Source: Tateyamaria sp. (GTDB lineage: Bacteria; Pseudomonadota; Alphaproteobacteria; Rhodobacterales; Rhodobacteraceae). From it: a stretch of DNA of 17,357 nt. Positions 8,403 through 15,010 of the stretch are shown piece after piece (within the stretch, counting starts at the first letter, position 1; each line of letters begins with the position of its first letter). Where the stretch lies: contig JABITU010000277.1 in assembly GCA_018668195.1 (NCBI GenBank), positions 1 through 17,357 of the forward strand, in the 5' to 3' direction. Both the position numbers and the translations under genes were made by a program. Under the pieces are notes generated by a model. The model was not told the origin of the DNA and did not search any database. It saw only the letters and a program-made list of their open reading frames with translations.

Positions 8403-9017
8403 ATGACCACGATTGAGCAGCCGCAACTCTACCTTATGACCCCGCCCGTGATCGAACTTTCGGTCTTTCCCGACCAGCTTGCTGCCGTGCTTGATGCCCA
8501 TGATGTCGCCTGTATCCGGCTGGCTTTGGTCAGCCAAGATGCCGACCGCATCGGGCGCGCTGCCGATGCCTGCCGCGAAGTAGCCCATGCCCGTGACGTG
8601 GCCATTGTAGTCAACGATCATGTTGCGCTGGCTGAACGTTTCGGTTTGGACGGTGTCCACCTTAGCGATGCAGCGCGTTCAGTGCGCGAAGCGCGCAAAA
8701 TTCTTGGGCCAGACGCCATCGTGGGCTGTTTTTGTGGCACATCACGCCATGATGGTATAACCGCCGGCGAGGCGGGTGCCGATTATGTCGCATTTGGCCC
8801 TGTTCACGCCACAGCCGACGAAGAACACGCAGGCGCCGAGTTATTCCAGTGGTGGTCAGAAATGATAGAGGTCCCAGTGGTGGCCCAAGGAGGCCTGACC
8901 CCAGAATATGTCGCTGAACTGGCACCTATCACCGATTTCTTTGGCATCGGAGAAGAGATCTGGGCCACTGATGATCCCGTCCGCGCCCTTGGGACGCTCA
9001 TGGCTGCCATACACTAG
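8403..9017 (+). CDS. ThiE/TenI-fold protein, thiamine phosphate synthase-like
   Basis: A 204-residue (beta/alpha)8 protein of the thiamine phosphate synthase/TenI superfamily. Recognisable blocks are VVND (69-72), GVHL (84-87), ADYVAFGPV (126-134), AQGG (161-164) and GIGEEIW (181-187). Several ThiE active-site signatures are altered. The QxRxK strand is CIRLAL (37-42), so the phosphate-binding lysine is absent. The GQxD metal-ligand segment after GVHL reads SDAA, and the TxTK loop after the GPV block reads HATADEEH. It may therefore be a TenI-like tautomerase relative or another paralogue, although automatic annotation would say ThiE. A good AAGGA lies 8 bases before the ATG. It is divergent from trmJ, 144 bases away, with no other thiamine gene in the window. 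Confidence 0.75.
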   Translation: MTTIEQPQLYLMTPPVIELSVFPDQLAAVLDAHDVACIRLALVSQDADRIGRAADACREVAHARDVAIVVNDHVALAERFGLDGVHLSDAARSVREARKILGPDAIVGCFCGTSRHDGITAGEAGADYVAFGPVHATADEEHAGAELFQWWSEMIEVPVVAQGGLTPEYVAELAPITDFFGIGEEIWATDDPVRALGTLMAAIH

Positions 9018-9041
9018 GTACGCATCGTCTCTTGCGACCTG

Positions 9042-10235
9042 TTACAGCAGCGTGCGCTCAATTACCCAGTAAATAGCGATGCCGCCGATGATCAGCGATC
9101 CGGTTACTGACCATGCGCGGAACATGACCGGATATTTAGCGACCAGCGCGTCAGCGCCCGTCAATCGCGCCCTAGATGCTGTGAAGCATCCAAGCCATAA
9201 AGTGGTCGCTGCCAGTGCGATCACAGTTAGTTGGCCAACTTCGACGCCGACGTTAAAGCCAATCAACGCCGGTATAAACTGTGCTTCGGGCAGGCCGAAT
9301 TCCCCAAGAACAGAGGCGAATCCCAACCCGTGCAGCAAACCAAAACCAAAAACAACAAAAGGGCGCCACCGGGTCAGACCTCGGGCCAGAATATTCTCAA
9401 ACGCCACATAAACAATCGAGGCAGCAATCAGCGGTTCCACGATGCTTCCAGATATAGTGACCAGCCCCATAGCGCCAAGTGCCAGCGTGACCGTATGAGC
9501 AAGCGTGAAGGCGCTGACCTGCCACAAGAGAGGTCCAAGCTGCGTTGACAGAAGGAACAGGCCCAGCACAAACAGAATATGATCAAGGCCCTGTGGAAGG
9601 ATATGATCGAACCCAACCGGAATATATGACCCAAACGTCTGCCACCCAGTGGCCGCATCACCACCCGCCAGAGAGATCGGCCCGGTTGTACCACCTCCAC
9701 CGATCAACCCGGTATAGGCGTTCTCAACCCCCTGTTGACGCAGAACAAGGCTTCCTGCCCCTGTCGGCCATGTCAACTCAAGCGTGCGCCCACCCACTGG
9801 CAGGTCGGCTTGAAGGGTGAGGCCAGACAAGCGTGGTAATTCCAAGTTGTTCTGTTCAGCCATGCTTACGTCAACAAGTCGCAGCTTAACGGCATTACCA
9901 TCAGCCATGAGCAGCGGCAAAGCGTCCCAGCGTGCAACCAAATCAACCGCGCGCGCTGCAACTTCATCCCCCGGGAGGGCACGCAGGACGTCATAGTCCG
10001 ATACATTCTCGACAGCATCAGTATTACTAAGGGTATCAAGGTTAATGCCCGACAGTTGCGCTTCTATGTTGATGCGCATCTCGATACTGATGCGACCTTC
10101 ATTCACCGACAAATCGGCGACGGTCGGGACCACTTCGTGCGCCACTGCAAAACCGGCACCTACTATCCACCACAAGCTTGACAACAGCGTCCAAAGCCGC
10201 AGTTTTAAAGTTACATCACCGAAAGTGCTAAGCAT
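9042..10235 (-). CDS. HupE/UreJ family membrane protein
   Basis: A 397-residue membrane protein of the HupE/UreJ_2 family. A signal peptide (cleavage near AVA-HEV) is followed by a soluble periplasmic region of roughly 170 residues. The C-terminal half has about six membrane segments with the family motifs LDHILFVLGLFLL, FTLAHTVTLAL, EPLIAASIVY, FGFGLLHGLGFA and FNVGVEVGQL. The conserved His/Asp residues in those segments are thought to handle metal, and HupE/UreJ relatives are associated with nickel uptake for hydrogenase or urease; this subfamily's substrate is unproven. The start at 10235 gives a normal signal peptide. A longer start at 10274 (MAHHKTRTRR) is also open. The ATG at 10235 overlaps the ATG of the divergent DUF4198 gene. 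Its 3' end is 24 bases from the convergent ThiE-like gene. Confidence 0.88.
   Translation of the reverse strand: MLSTFGDVTLKLRLWTLLSSLWWIVGAGFAVAHEVVPTVADLSVNEGRISIEMRINIEAQLSGINLDTLSNTDAVENVSDYDVLRALPGDEVAARAVDLVARWDALPLLMADGNAVKLRLVDVSMAEQNNLELPRLSGLTLQADLPVGGRTLELTWPTGAGSLVLRQQGVENAYTGLIGGGGTTGPISLAGGDAATGWQTFGSYIPVGFDHILPQGLDHILFVLGLFLLSTQLGPLLWQVSAFTLAHTVTLALGAMGLVTISGSIVEPLIAASIVYVAFENILARGLTRWRPFVVFGFGLLHGLGFASVLGEFGLPEAQFIPALIGFNVGVEVGQLTVIALAATTLWLGCFTASRARLTGADALVAKYPVMFRAWSVTGSLIIGGIAIYWVIERTLL
10178..10208 (+). promoter_or_regulatory. Candidate promoter for the DUF4198 gene
   Basis: A perfect TTGACA (10178-10183) is followed after 19 bases by TTTTAA (10203-10208); an 18-base spacing gives GTTTTA. 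It lies 25 bases before the plus-strand ATG at 10234, inside the signal-peptide codons of the opposite HupE-like gene. Because the two genes have no intergenic DNA, a plus-strand promoter must lie here or further into that gene. Confidence 0.35.
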
Positions 10236-11037
10236 GCTTTTATCCCGTCTGGTTCTGGTCTTGTGGTGCGCCATATGCGCCAGCGTTGCAACAGCTCATG
10301 AATTTTGGATTGAACCGTCGGCATACCAAGTGCGCACGGATGAGAAAATGTCAGCACATCTTAAGAATGGTCAAGGGTTCGAAGGCATCAACCTTGCATT
10401 TTTCAACAGAAATATCGCGCGTTTTGACGTGATCGTAGGCGACAAGGTTACGCCCGTAGTTGGCCGCATGGGTGACAGCCCAGCGCTTGACATCACAGCT
10501 CAGGTTGACGGTTTGGCGGTCATCGTGCATGAGACCACGCCATCATTTGTAACCTACAAAAGCTGGGATAAATTCGCAGCTTTTGCGGAACATAAGTATT
10601 TCCCAGACATCAAGGCACGACATGATGCGCTTGGCTTTGGTCCCGCCCCTTTCAAGGAACGCTACACCCGTCATGCCAAGACCCTAATTGCCGTGGGCAC
10701 TGGCGCGGGGTCTGACCGCGCTATCGGACTTGAAACAGAGTTCGTGGCGTTGACCAACCCCTATGCGCCAACATTCATGGACACAATGAAAGTGCAATTG
10801 CTTGACAGAGGGCAGCCTCGCGTAGACGCGCAGGTCGAAGTTTTTGATCGTGCTACAGACGGCACAGTGACAATTAATTTGTATCGTACAAATGAGAAGG
10901 GCATCGCTGAGGTGCCAGTAACGCACGGGCACAGTTACTTGTTTGATGGTGTCGTTCTGCGACCGATCACAGATGGCCAAGATGCGATTTGGGATACATT
11001 TTGGGCGTCACTCACCTTTGCCGTGCCTCAGCGTTGA
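10234..11037 (+). CDS. Secreted DUF4198 protein, possible metal-uptake accessory
   Basis: A 267-residue exported protein. The signal peptide (1-21, MLLSRLVLVLWCAICASVATA) would be cleaved just before HEFWIEP. That mature N-terminus, with its exposed histidine, is typical of DUF4198 proteins, some of which accompany nickel/cobalt ABC transporters as periplasmic components. The rest is beta-rich, with a KxRHDALGF block and an immunoglobulin-like C-terminal part (VQLLDRGQPRVDAQVEVFD). The longer open frame from 10045 would run backwards through the HupE gene and lacks a signal peptide, so I chose 10234. No good ribosome binding site precedes it. The head-to-head neighbour is a HupE/UreJ protein, and the pairing supports a shared metal-related role. 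This is inference, as no nickel enzyme is present. Confidence 0.8.
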   Translation: MLLSRLVLVLWCAICASVATAHEFWIEPSAYQVRTDEKMSAHLKNGQGFEGINLAFFNRNIARFDVIVGDKVTPVVGRMGDSPALDITAQVDGLAVIVHETTPSFVTYKSWDKFAAFAEHKYFPDIKARHDALGFGPAPFKERYTRHAKTLIAVGTGAGSDRAIGLETEFVALTNPYAPTFMDTMKVQLLDRGQPRVDAQVEVFDRATDGTVTINLYRTNEKGIAEVPVTHGHSYLFDGVVLRPITDGQDAIWDTFWASLTFAVPQR

Positions 11038-11102
11038 CGGTTTTAGATCGCGGTCATTTCGAACAATTTCCATCATGAACAAGGCGTACGGGCGGGCTTG
11101 TC

Positions 11103-12026
11103 ATGACTAGCGCTCCGCGTCACAAGACTAACATGAAACAAACCCCTGATATACTGTGCATCGGATCCGTCCTTTGGGATGTCATTGGGCGGGCGCCAGT
11201 CGCGATGCGGCAAGGGTCGGACGTTGCCGGCCGGATCACCCGCGTGCCGGGCGGCGTTGTACTAAACATCGCCATGACGCTGGCACGCTTTGGCCTGACA
11301 CCTGCGCTGCTCACAGCCATTGGACATGATGCAGAGGGCGACGAGTTAATAGCCGCCTGTACTGCCTTGGAGCTGATCACAGACACCGTCTATCGCTCTG
11401 ATGATTTGCCCACCGATCGTTATATGGCCGTCGAAGGTAGCAACGGTGTGATTGCCGCCATCGCCGACGCGCATTCGCTGGAAGCGGCCGGTGCCAAAAT
11501 ACTGCAGCCGCTGACCGACGGCACCTTAGGCAGTCAAACTGCCCCCTATACAGGCTTAGCAGCAATTGACGGCAACCTTACCATTGACCTACTGAGCAAA
11601 ATCACGACCAGCCCATTGTTGGCAATGGCGGATCTGCGTGTTGCGCCTGCATCCCCCGGCAAAGCCGAGCGTTTGGCGCCGTTCCTAAGCCGTGGGCGTG
11701 GCACGCTATATGTCAACCTAGAAGAGGCTGGGGTGCTTTGCCAACGCAGCTTCGACGATAGCAACGCGGCAGCTCAGGGCCTGCTCGACCACGGTGCGGC
11801 CCGCGTGTTGGTCACAAATGGTGGGTACTTGGCCACCGAAGGCACGCGAGAAAGTCTGATCAGTCAAACCCCGCCTGCTGTCAGCGTCACCCGCGTCACC
11901 GGGGCGGGTGATACGTTCATGGCCGCCCACATTGCCGCCGAAGCGCGCGGCGCAGACCGCGATACCGCTTTGGATCGCGCGCTGGATGCCGCTGCCGCCT
12001 ATGTTTCAGGAAAGACACCCGCATGA
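11103..12026 (+). CDS. psuK: PfkB-family kinase, probable pseudouridine kinase
   Basis: A 307-residue ribokinase/PfkB-family sugar kinase. The N-terminal half has the family glycine-rich block PGGVVLNIAMTLARFG, and the C-terminal half has the anion-hole/catalytic motif GAGDT, with G267-A-G-D270 and D270 as the catalytic base. Its stop overlaps the psuG start as ATGA. This coupling to pseudouridine-5'-phosphate glycosidase strongly suggests that it phosphorylates pseudouridine at the 5' position, the first step of pseudouridine breakdown. The start could be the ATG at 11103 or the one at 11133 (MKQTPDILCIGS); neither has a clear ribosome binding site, and the shorter one matches the usual start of the fold. 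No nucleoside transporter gene is adjacent. Confidence 0.87.
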   Translation: MTSAPRHKTNMKQTPDILCIGSVLWDVIGRAPVAMRQGSDVAGRITRVPGGVVLNIAMTLARFGLTPALLTAIGHDAEGDELIAACTALELITDTVYRSDDLPTDRYMAVEGSNGVIAAIADAHSLEAAGAKILQPLTDGTLGSQTAPYTGLAAIDGNLTIDLLSKITTSPLLAMADLRVAPASPGKAERLAPFLSRGRGTLYVNLEEAGVLCQRSFDDSNAAAQGLLDHGAARVLVTNGGYLATEGTRESLISQTPPAVSVTRVTGAGDTFMAAHIAAEARGADRDTALDRALDAAAAYVSGKTPA

Positions 12027-12943
12027 CGCTAATCACCCCTTCTGACGAAGTCGCCAAAGCGCAAGCCAGTGGCGCACCTATCGTGGCTCTGGAGAGCACG
12101 ATTATCACCCATGGTATGCCCTATCCACAGAACCTCGAGGTTGCGTCCCAGGTCGAGGATGACATCCGCGCGGGCGGGGCTGTTCCTGCCACCATGGCAG
12201 TGATCAATGGCACATTACACGCAGGGCTAAACAACACCCAGCTTAAGGAACTGGCCCAAGCGAAAGCTGTAGCCAAACTCAGCCGGGCCGATATGGCTGT
12301 TTGCATGGCGTCTGCCGGTACAGGGGCAACAACGGTGGCTGCCACGATGATTGCTGCGCGGCTTGCTGGTATCTCTGTCTTTGCCACAGGCGGTATTGGT
12401 GGTGTTCACCAGGGTGCCGAAACGAGTTTCGATATCTCAGCCGACCTAATGGAGCTTGCTCAAACGCCTGTCACGGTCGTGGCTGCGGGCGCCAAAGCAA
12501 TTCTGGATATCCCCAAGACACTTGAGGTGCTCGAAACTCAGGGCGTGCCCGTGATCGCTTATGGTCAGGACGACATGCCAGCCTTTTGGTCGCGCAACGC
12601 AGGCATACGCGCGCCGTTGCGTATGGACACCCCAGCCCAGATCGCAGCAGCCCATACCATGCGCGGCGCGCTCGGCCTGCCCGGCGGGCAATTAATCGCC
12701 AACCCTATCCCTGAGGCTGACGAAATCGACCGTGACACGCTCGCCCCTATCATCGCCCAGGCTCAGGCTGACGCAGAGGCAAATCGCATCACAGGCAAAG
12801 GCGTAACGCCTTACTTACTGCAGCGGATTTTTGATTTGACTAAGGGGAAGTCCCTGACGGCAAACATAGCTTTGGTTCGAAATAATGCGCGCCTGGCTAC
12901 TCAAATCGCCAAAGAGTTGAGCAAAGCGAACTACGACACCTGA
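12023..12943 (+). CDS. psuG: Pseudouridine-5'-phosphate glycosidase
   Basis: A 306-residue PsuG/IndA-family enzyme that reversibly splits the C-glycosidic bond of pseudouridine 5'-phosphate to uracil and ribose 5-phosphate, using a metal ion and a lysine. The family blocks are clear: VALESTIITHGMPYP (22-36), SAGTGATTVAATM (97-109), FATGGIGGVHQGAE (120-133), FDISADL (136-142) and VVAAGAKAILD (152-162). By motif alignment to E. coli PsuG, E24, K85, D141 and K158 correspond to the known active-site residues. NPIPEADEI and the C-terminal GKGVTPYLLQRI block are also typical. It is translationally coupled to psuK (ATGA) and forms a two-gene salvage/degradation operon. Confidence 0.97.
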   Translation: MTLITPSDEVAKAQASGAPIVALESTIITHGMPYPQNLEVASQVEDDIRAGGAVPATMAVINGTLHAGLNNTQLKELAQAKAVAKLSRADMAVCMASAGTGATTVAATMIAARLAGISVFATGGIGGVHQGAETSFDISADLMELAQTPVTVVAAGAKAILDIPKTLEVLETQGVPVIAYGQDDMPAFWSRNAGIRAPLRMDTPAQIAAAHTMRGALGLPGGQLIANPIPEADEIDRDTLAPIIAQAQADAEANRITGKGVTPYLLQRIFDLTKGKSLTANIALVRNNARLATQIAKELSKANYDT

Positions 12944-13017
12944 TGCCCGGGCACTAACCATTGTAGTGTGCGACACCTTAGCCTAGTTAAGCGTAACCTG
13001 TGCCATGCGGACAATCC

Positions 13018-13734
13018 ATGAATACACCCTTTGATCCTGAAACCCCAAAACGCCCTGGAATTTTTGCGCGGCTGCGCGGCTCGTTCCTGACCGGGCTTGT
13101 CGTGATTGCCCCGGTTGGGCTGACAGTATGGCTGGTATGGTCCGTTGTGGGCTGGATTGATGGTTTTGTACTGCCATTGGTTCCCAATTACTATCAACCC
13201 GACAAGTTAATTCAGACCTACCTTGGCCTTGAACCATCGGTGCAGATCGACGTGCGCGGCATTGGGGTCGTCATATTCTTACTGTTTACGGTCTTTATTG
13301 GTTGGGTCGCCAAAGGATACATTGGGCGTTCCCTGATACGCTATGCAGAAAGCCTAGTTGAGCGCACTCCGGTCGTTCGCTCAATTTATTCTGGCATCAA
13401 ACAAATTTCAGAAACTGTGTTTGCCCAATCCGAACGCTCTTTCGAGAAAGCATGCCTGATTGAATATCCACGCAAGGGTATCTGGGCCATCGGATTTATA
13501 TCAACCACTGCTAAGGGTGAAGTCAGCGCGCGCGCGGGAAACACGGGCGCATTGCTCAGTATTTTTGTGCCCACCACACCCAATCCAACATCGGGCTTTT
13601 TGTTGTTTTTCCCGGCGGAAGATGTGATTGAGCTGGATATGTCTGTAGAGGATGCCGCGAAATTGGTGATCTCAGCGGGGCTGGTCTATCCGAACGGCAA
13701 AGAGCTAATTGAGACCATTACTCACATAAAGTGA
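13018..13734 (+). CDS. DUF502 inner-membrane protein
   Basis: A 238-residue DUF502 protein of unknown function. Two membrane segments lie at about 23-47 (FLTGLVVIAPVGLTVWLVW) and 81-103 (GIGVVIFLLFTVFIGWVAKG), with a loop between them. A soluble C-terminal domain of about 130 residues follows. The family signature RTPVVRSIYSGIKQ (116-129) comes just after the second segment. I chose the ATG at 13018 (MNTPFDPE) because GCGGA lies 7 bases upstream; the earlier ATG at 13000 has no ribosome binding site. It is 74 bases after psuG and could be cotranscribed, though nothing links the functions. Transcription probably ends at 13857-13876. Confidence 0.9.
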   Translation: MNTPFDPETPKRPGIFARLRGSFLTGLVVIAPVGLTVWLVWSVVGWIDGFVLPLVPNYYQPDKLIQTYLGLEPSVQIDVRGIGVVIFLLFTVFIGWVAKGYIGRSLIRYAESLVERTPVVRSIYSGIKQISETVFAQSERSFEKACLIEYPRKGIWAIGFISTTAKGEVSARAGNTGALLSIFVPTTPNPTSGFLLFFPAEDVIELDMSVEDAAKLVISAGLVYPNGKELIETITHIK

Positions 13735-13814
13735 CCGTGGCCCGCGCTAATTATATTTTCACCTGACTTACCGCATGTGTTTGCCTTAAAGGGCTATATA
13801 TTGTGTTGCTGTAT

Positions 13815-13831
13815 AGCGCTAAGATAGCGCT
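13815..13831. repeat. Perfect 7-bp inverted repeat
   Basis: AGCGCTA (13815-13821), a 3-base spacer AGA and TAGCGCT (13825-13831) form a perfect hairpin 80 bases after the DUF502 stop and 26 bases before the T-run terminator. No T-run follows it. It may stabilise the 3' end or be an operator-like dyad; no regulated gene start is adjacent. Confidence 0.6.
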
Positions 13832-13856
13832 GTGCGGTGTTTGGAGAATATGGGAG

Positions 13857-13888
13857 CCTCCGGCGGGAGTTTTTTTAGCAAGATGAAG
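13857..13888 (+). terminator. Intrinsic terminator with conserved tail, plus strand
   Basis: CTCC (13858-13861), loop GGCG and GGAG (13866-13869) are followed by seven T (13870-13876), then A and the tail GCAAGATGAAG (13878-13888). It ends the plus transcript of the DUF502 gene, 123 bases after its stop and just before the convergent bdhA stop. The copy at 4660-4626 on the minus strand shares hairpin plan, T-run and the exact 11-base tail. I recall GCCTCCGGCGGGAGT as a very frequent intergenic sequence in Rhodobacterales. Confidence 0.75.
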
Positions 13889-13923
13889 GTGGATCAGGCT
13901 CTCTGCGCGTCTGTCAGGATAGA

Positions 13924-14709
13924 TTAAAGTGCCGTCCAACCACCATCCACGCTGATCGTAGTACCGGTGATCTGGTCAGCTGCAGGCGAGCATAGGAACA
14001 CCGCCGTTCCACCGATTTGGCCGGTAGTAGCGAATTCTTTAGACGGCTGTCGCGTTAACATCACGTTCTGTATCACCTCGTCACGGGTCATGTGATATTC
14101 GTTCATTGTATCGGGGATTTGTTTTTCAACGATCGGGGTTAGCACATAACCAGGACATATGGCGTTTGCCGTGATCGGTTCTTGCGCGGTTTCCAGAGCG
14201 GTGGTTTTAGTTAGCCCCACCACACCGTGTTTGGCCGCGATATAGGCTGCTTTGTAGGGTGAAGCTGTCAGGCCATGTGCTGACGATATGTTGATCACAC
14301 GCCCCCATCCCGAGCTTCGCATCATGGGCAGCGCTTCAGCCGTGGTATGAAAAGCCGAGCTAAGATTGATCGCAATGATTGCGTCCCATTTATCAGCTGG
14401 GAAGTCTGGTATCGCGGCGACGTGCTGTATCCCGGCATTATTGATTAGGATATCGCAACTGCCAGCCGTTTCAATTAAAGCGCGGCACTGTTCGGACGAG
14501 CTCATATCGGCTTGGATATAGCGGCAATTGGTTCCAGTTTCGCCCGCGATCTTTGCCGCGAGGGCGTGGTCATTGTGAGAATTGGTAAAAGAATTCAACA
14601 CAACGTCTGCCCCGGCCCGCGCCATTTCCCACGCGATGCCAAGCCCGATACCCGAATTAGAGCCCGTAACGACAACTGATTTGCCAGTCAGTGAGATTTC
14701 AAAGGCCAT
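13924..14709 (-). CDS. bdhA: (R)-3-hydroxybutyrate dehydrogenase
   Basis: A 261-residue short-chain dehydrogenase/reductase that interconverts (R)-3-hydroxybutyrate and acetoacetate with NAD(H), part of polyhydroxybutyrate turnover. The cofactor motif is TGSNSGIG (15-22), NNAG lies at 90-93, and the catalytic set is N115, S143, Y156 and K160 (SSAHG and YIAAKHG). The blocks ISSAHGLTASPYKAAYIAAK, NAICPGYVLTPIVEKQIPD and the C-terminal SVDGGWTAL separate this enzyme from other SDRs. The start at 14709 (MAFEISLTGK) has AGGAG 7 bases upstream; the open frame to 14769 adds only a non-conserved stretch. No phaC/phaA genes lie nearby. Upstream are two TGCTGCA repeats and a terminator-bearing segment that may regulate it. 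Confidence 0.93.
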   Translation of the reverse strand: MAFEISLTGKSVVVTGSNSGIGLGIAWEMARAGADVVLNSFTNSHNDHALAAKIAGETGTNCRYIQADMSSSEQCRALIETAGSCDILINNAGIQHVAAIPDFPADKWDAIIAINLSSAFHTTAEALPMMRSSGWGRVINISSAHGLTASPYKAAYIAAKHGVVGLTKTTALETAQEPITANAICPGYVLTPIVEKQIPDTMNEYHMTRDEVIQNVMLTRQPSKEFATTGQIGGTAVFLCSPAADQITGTTISVDGGWTAL

Positions 14710-14740
14710 AGCGCTGCTCCTGTGATTGTAAGGCTTGATG

Positions 14741-14762
14741 TGCTGCACCATGTCATGCTGCA
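14741..14762. promoter_or_regulatory. Two TGCTGCA direct repeats upstream of bdhA
   Basis: TGCTGCA occurs at 14741-14747 and 14756-14762, a 15-bp period, followed by ACTGCAAAA. They lie 30-55 bases before the bdhA start. TGC-rich sites of this kind are recognised by PhaR, the polyhydroxybutyrate-sensing repressor of Paracoccus/Rhodobacter. Because bdhA belongs to that pathway, an operator is conceivable. The resemblance is loose and this is inference. Confidence 0.25.
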
Positions 14763-14820
14763 ACTGCAAAAGGAACTGCCAGAAAATGCGAACGCCACCC
14801 CATAAGACAGATCTAGCAAC

Positions 14821-14848
14821 AAAAAAACGCCAGCACGAAGCTGGCGTT
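14821..14848 (-). terminator. Strong intrinsic terminator, minus strand
   Basis: AACGCCAGC (14826-14834) and GCTGGCGTT (14840-14848) form a perfect 9-bp stem with a 5-base loop (TTCGT on the minus strand). The plus-strand A-run 14821-14827 becomes a T-run directly after the stem on the minus strand. It is the best-formed terminator in the window. It points towards bdhA rather than away from it. Confidence 0.8.
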
Positions 14849-14895
14849 GAGTTATTGAGGCAGGTTTCATACAGGCAAGAAACCTATCGAGCAGT
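14821..14895 (-). ncRNA. Candidate small RNA or bdhA leader attenuator
   Basis: Read on the minus strand, a promoter-like pair (14931-14902) would start RNA near 14895. A hairpin AGGTTTC/GAAACCT (14885-14879 with 14868-14862, 10-base loop) follows, and then a strong terminator hairpin with a T-run ending at 14821. The transcript would be about 75 bases. No ORF with a ribosome binding site fits inside it, and no minus-strand gene lies upstream that would need this terminator. It may be a free small RNA or a conditionally terminated leader of bdhA, whose start is 112 bases further on. It matches no RNA family that I recognise. Confidence 0.45.
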
Positions 14896-14901
14896 GAAAC
14901 G

Positions 14902-14931
14902 TTAATACCCAATCGGGCGCGGAGAGTCCAA
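14902..14931 (-). promoter_or_regulatory. Candidate minus-strand promoter for the RNA upstream of bdhA
   Basis: On the minus strand TTGGAC (14931-14926) and TATTAA (14907-14902) are separated by 18 bases. Both hexamers are close to sigma-70 consensus. It fires towards the hairpin-terminator segment 14895-14821 and on to bdhA. It lies in the gap before the plus-strand YejA-like gene. Confidence 0.45.
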
Positions 14932-15010
14932 GATAAAAATTTGATAATGCATGAATGACCTGATCCCGCTATGCTTCAATAAAACAGGGGTAACTAGGGT
15001 TTTTTCTAGA

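Noticed and set aside
10045..10233. 63-residue N-terminal extension of the DUF4198 protein.
   Set aside because: It is antisense to the HupE coding region and would bury the clear signal peptide that starts at 10234.
14688..14912. Minus frame of 74 codons covering the bdhA upstream region.
   Set aside because: It crosses a strong terminator hairpin and has no ribosome binding site; non-coding RNA or leader is the better explanation.
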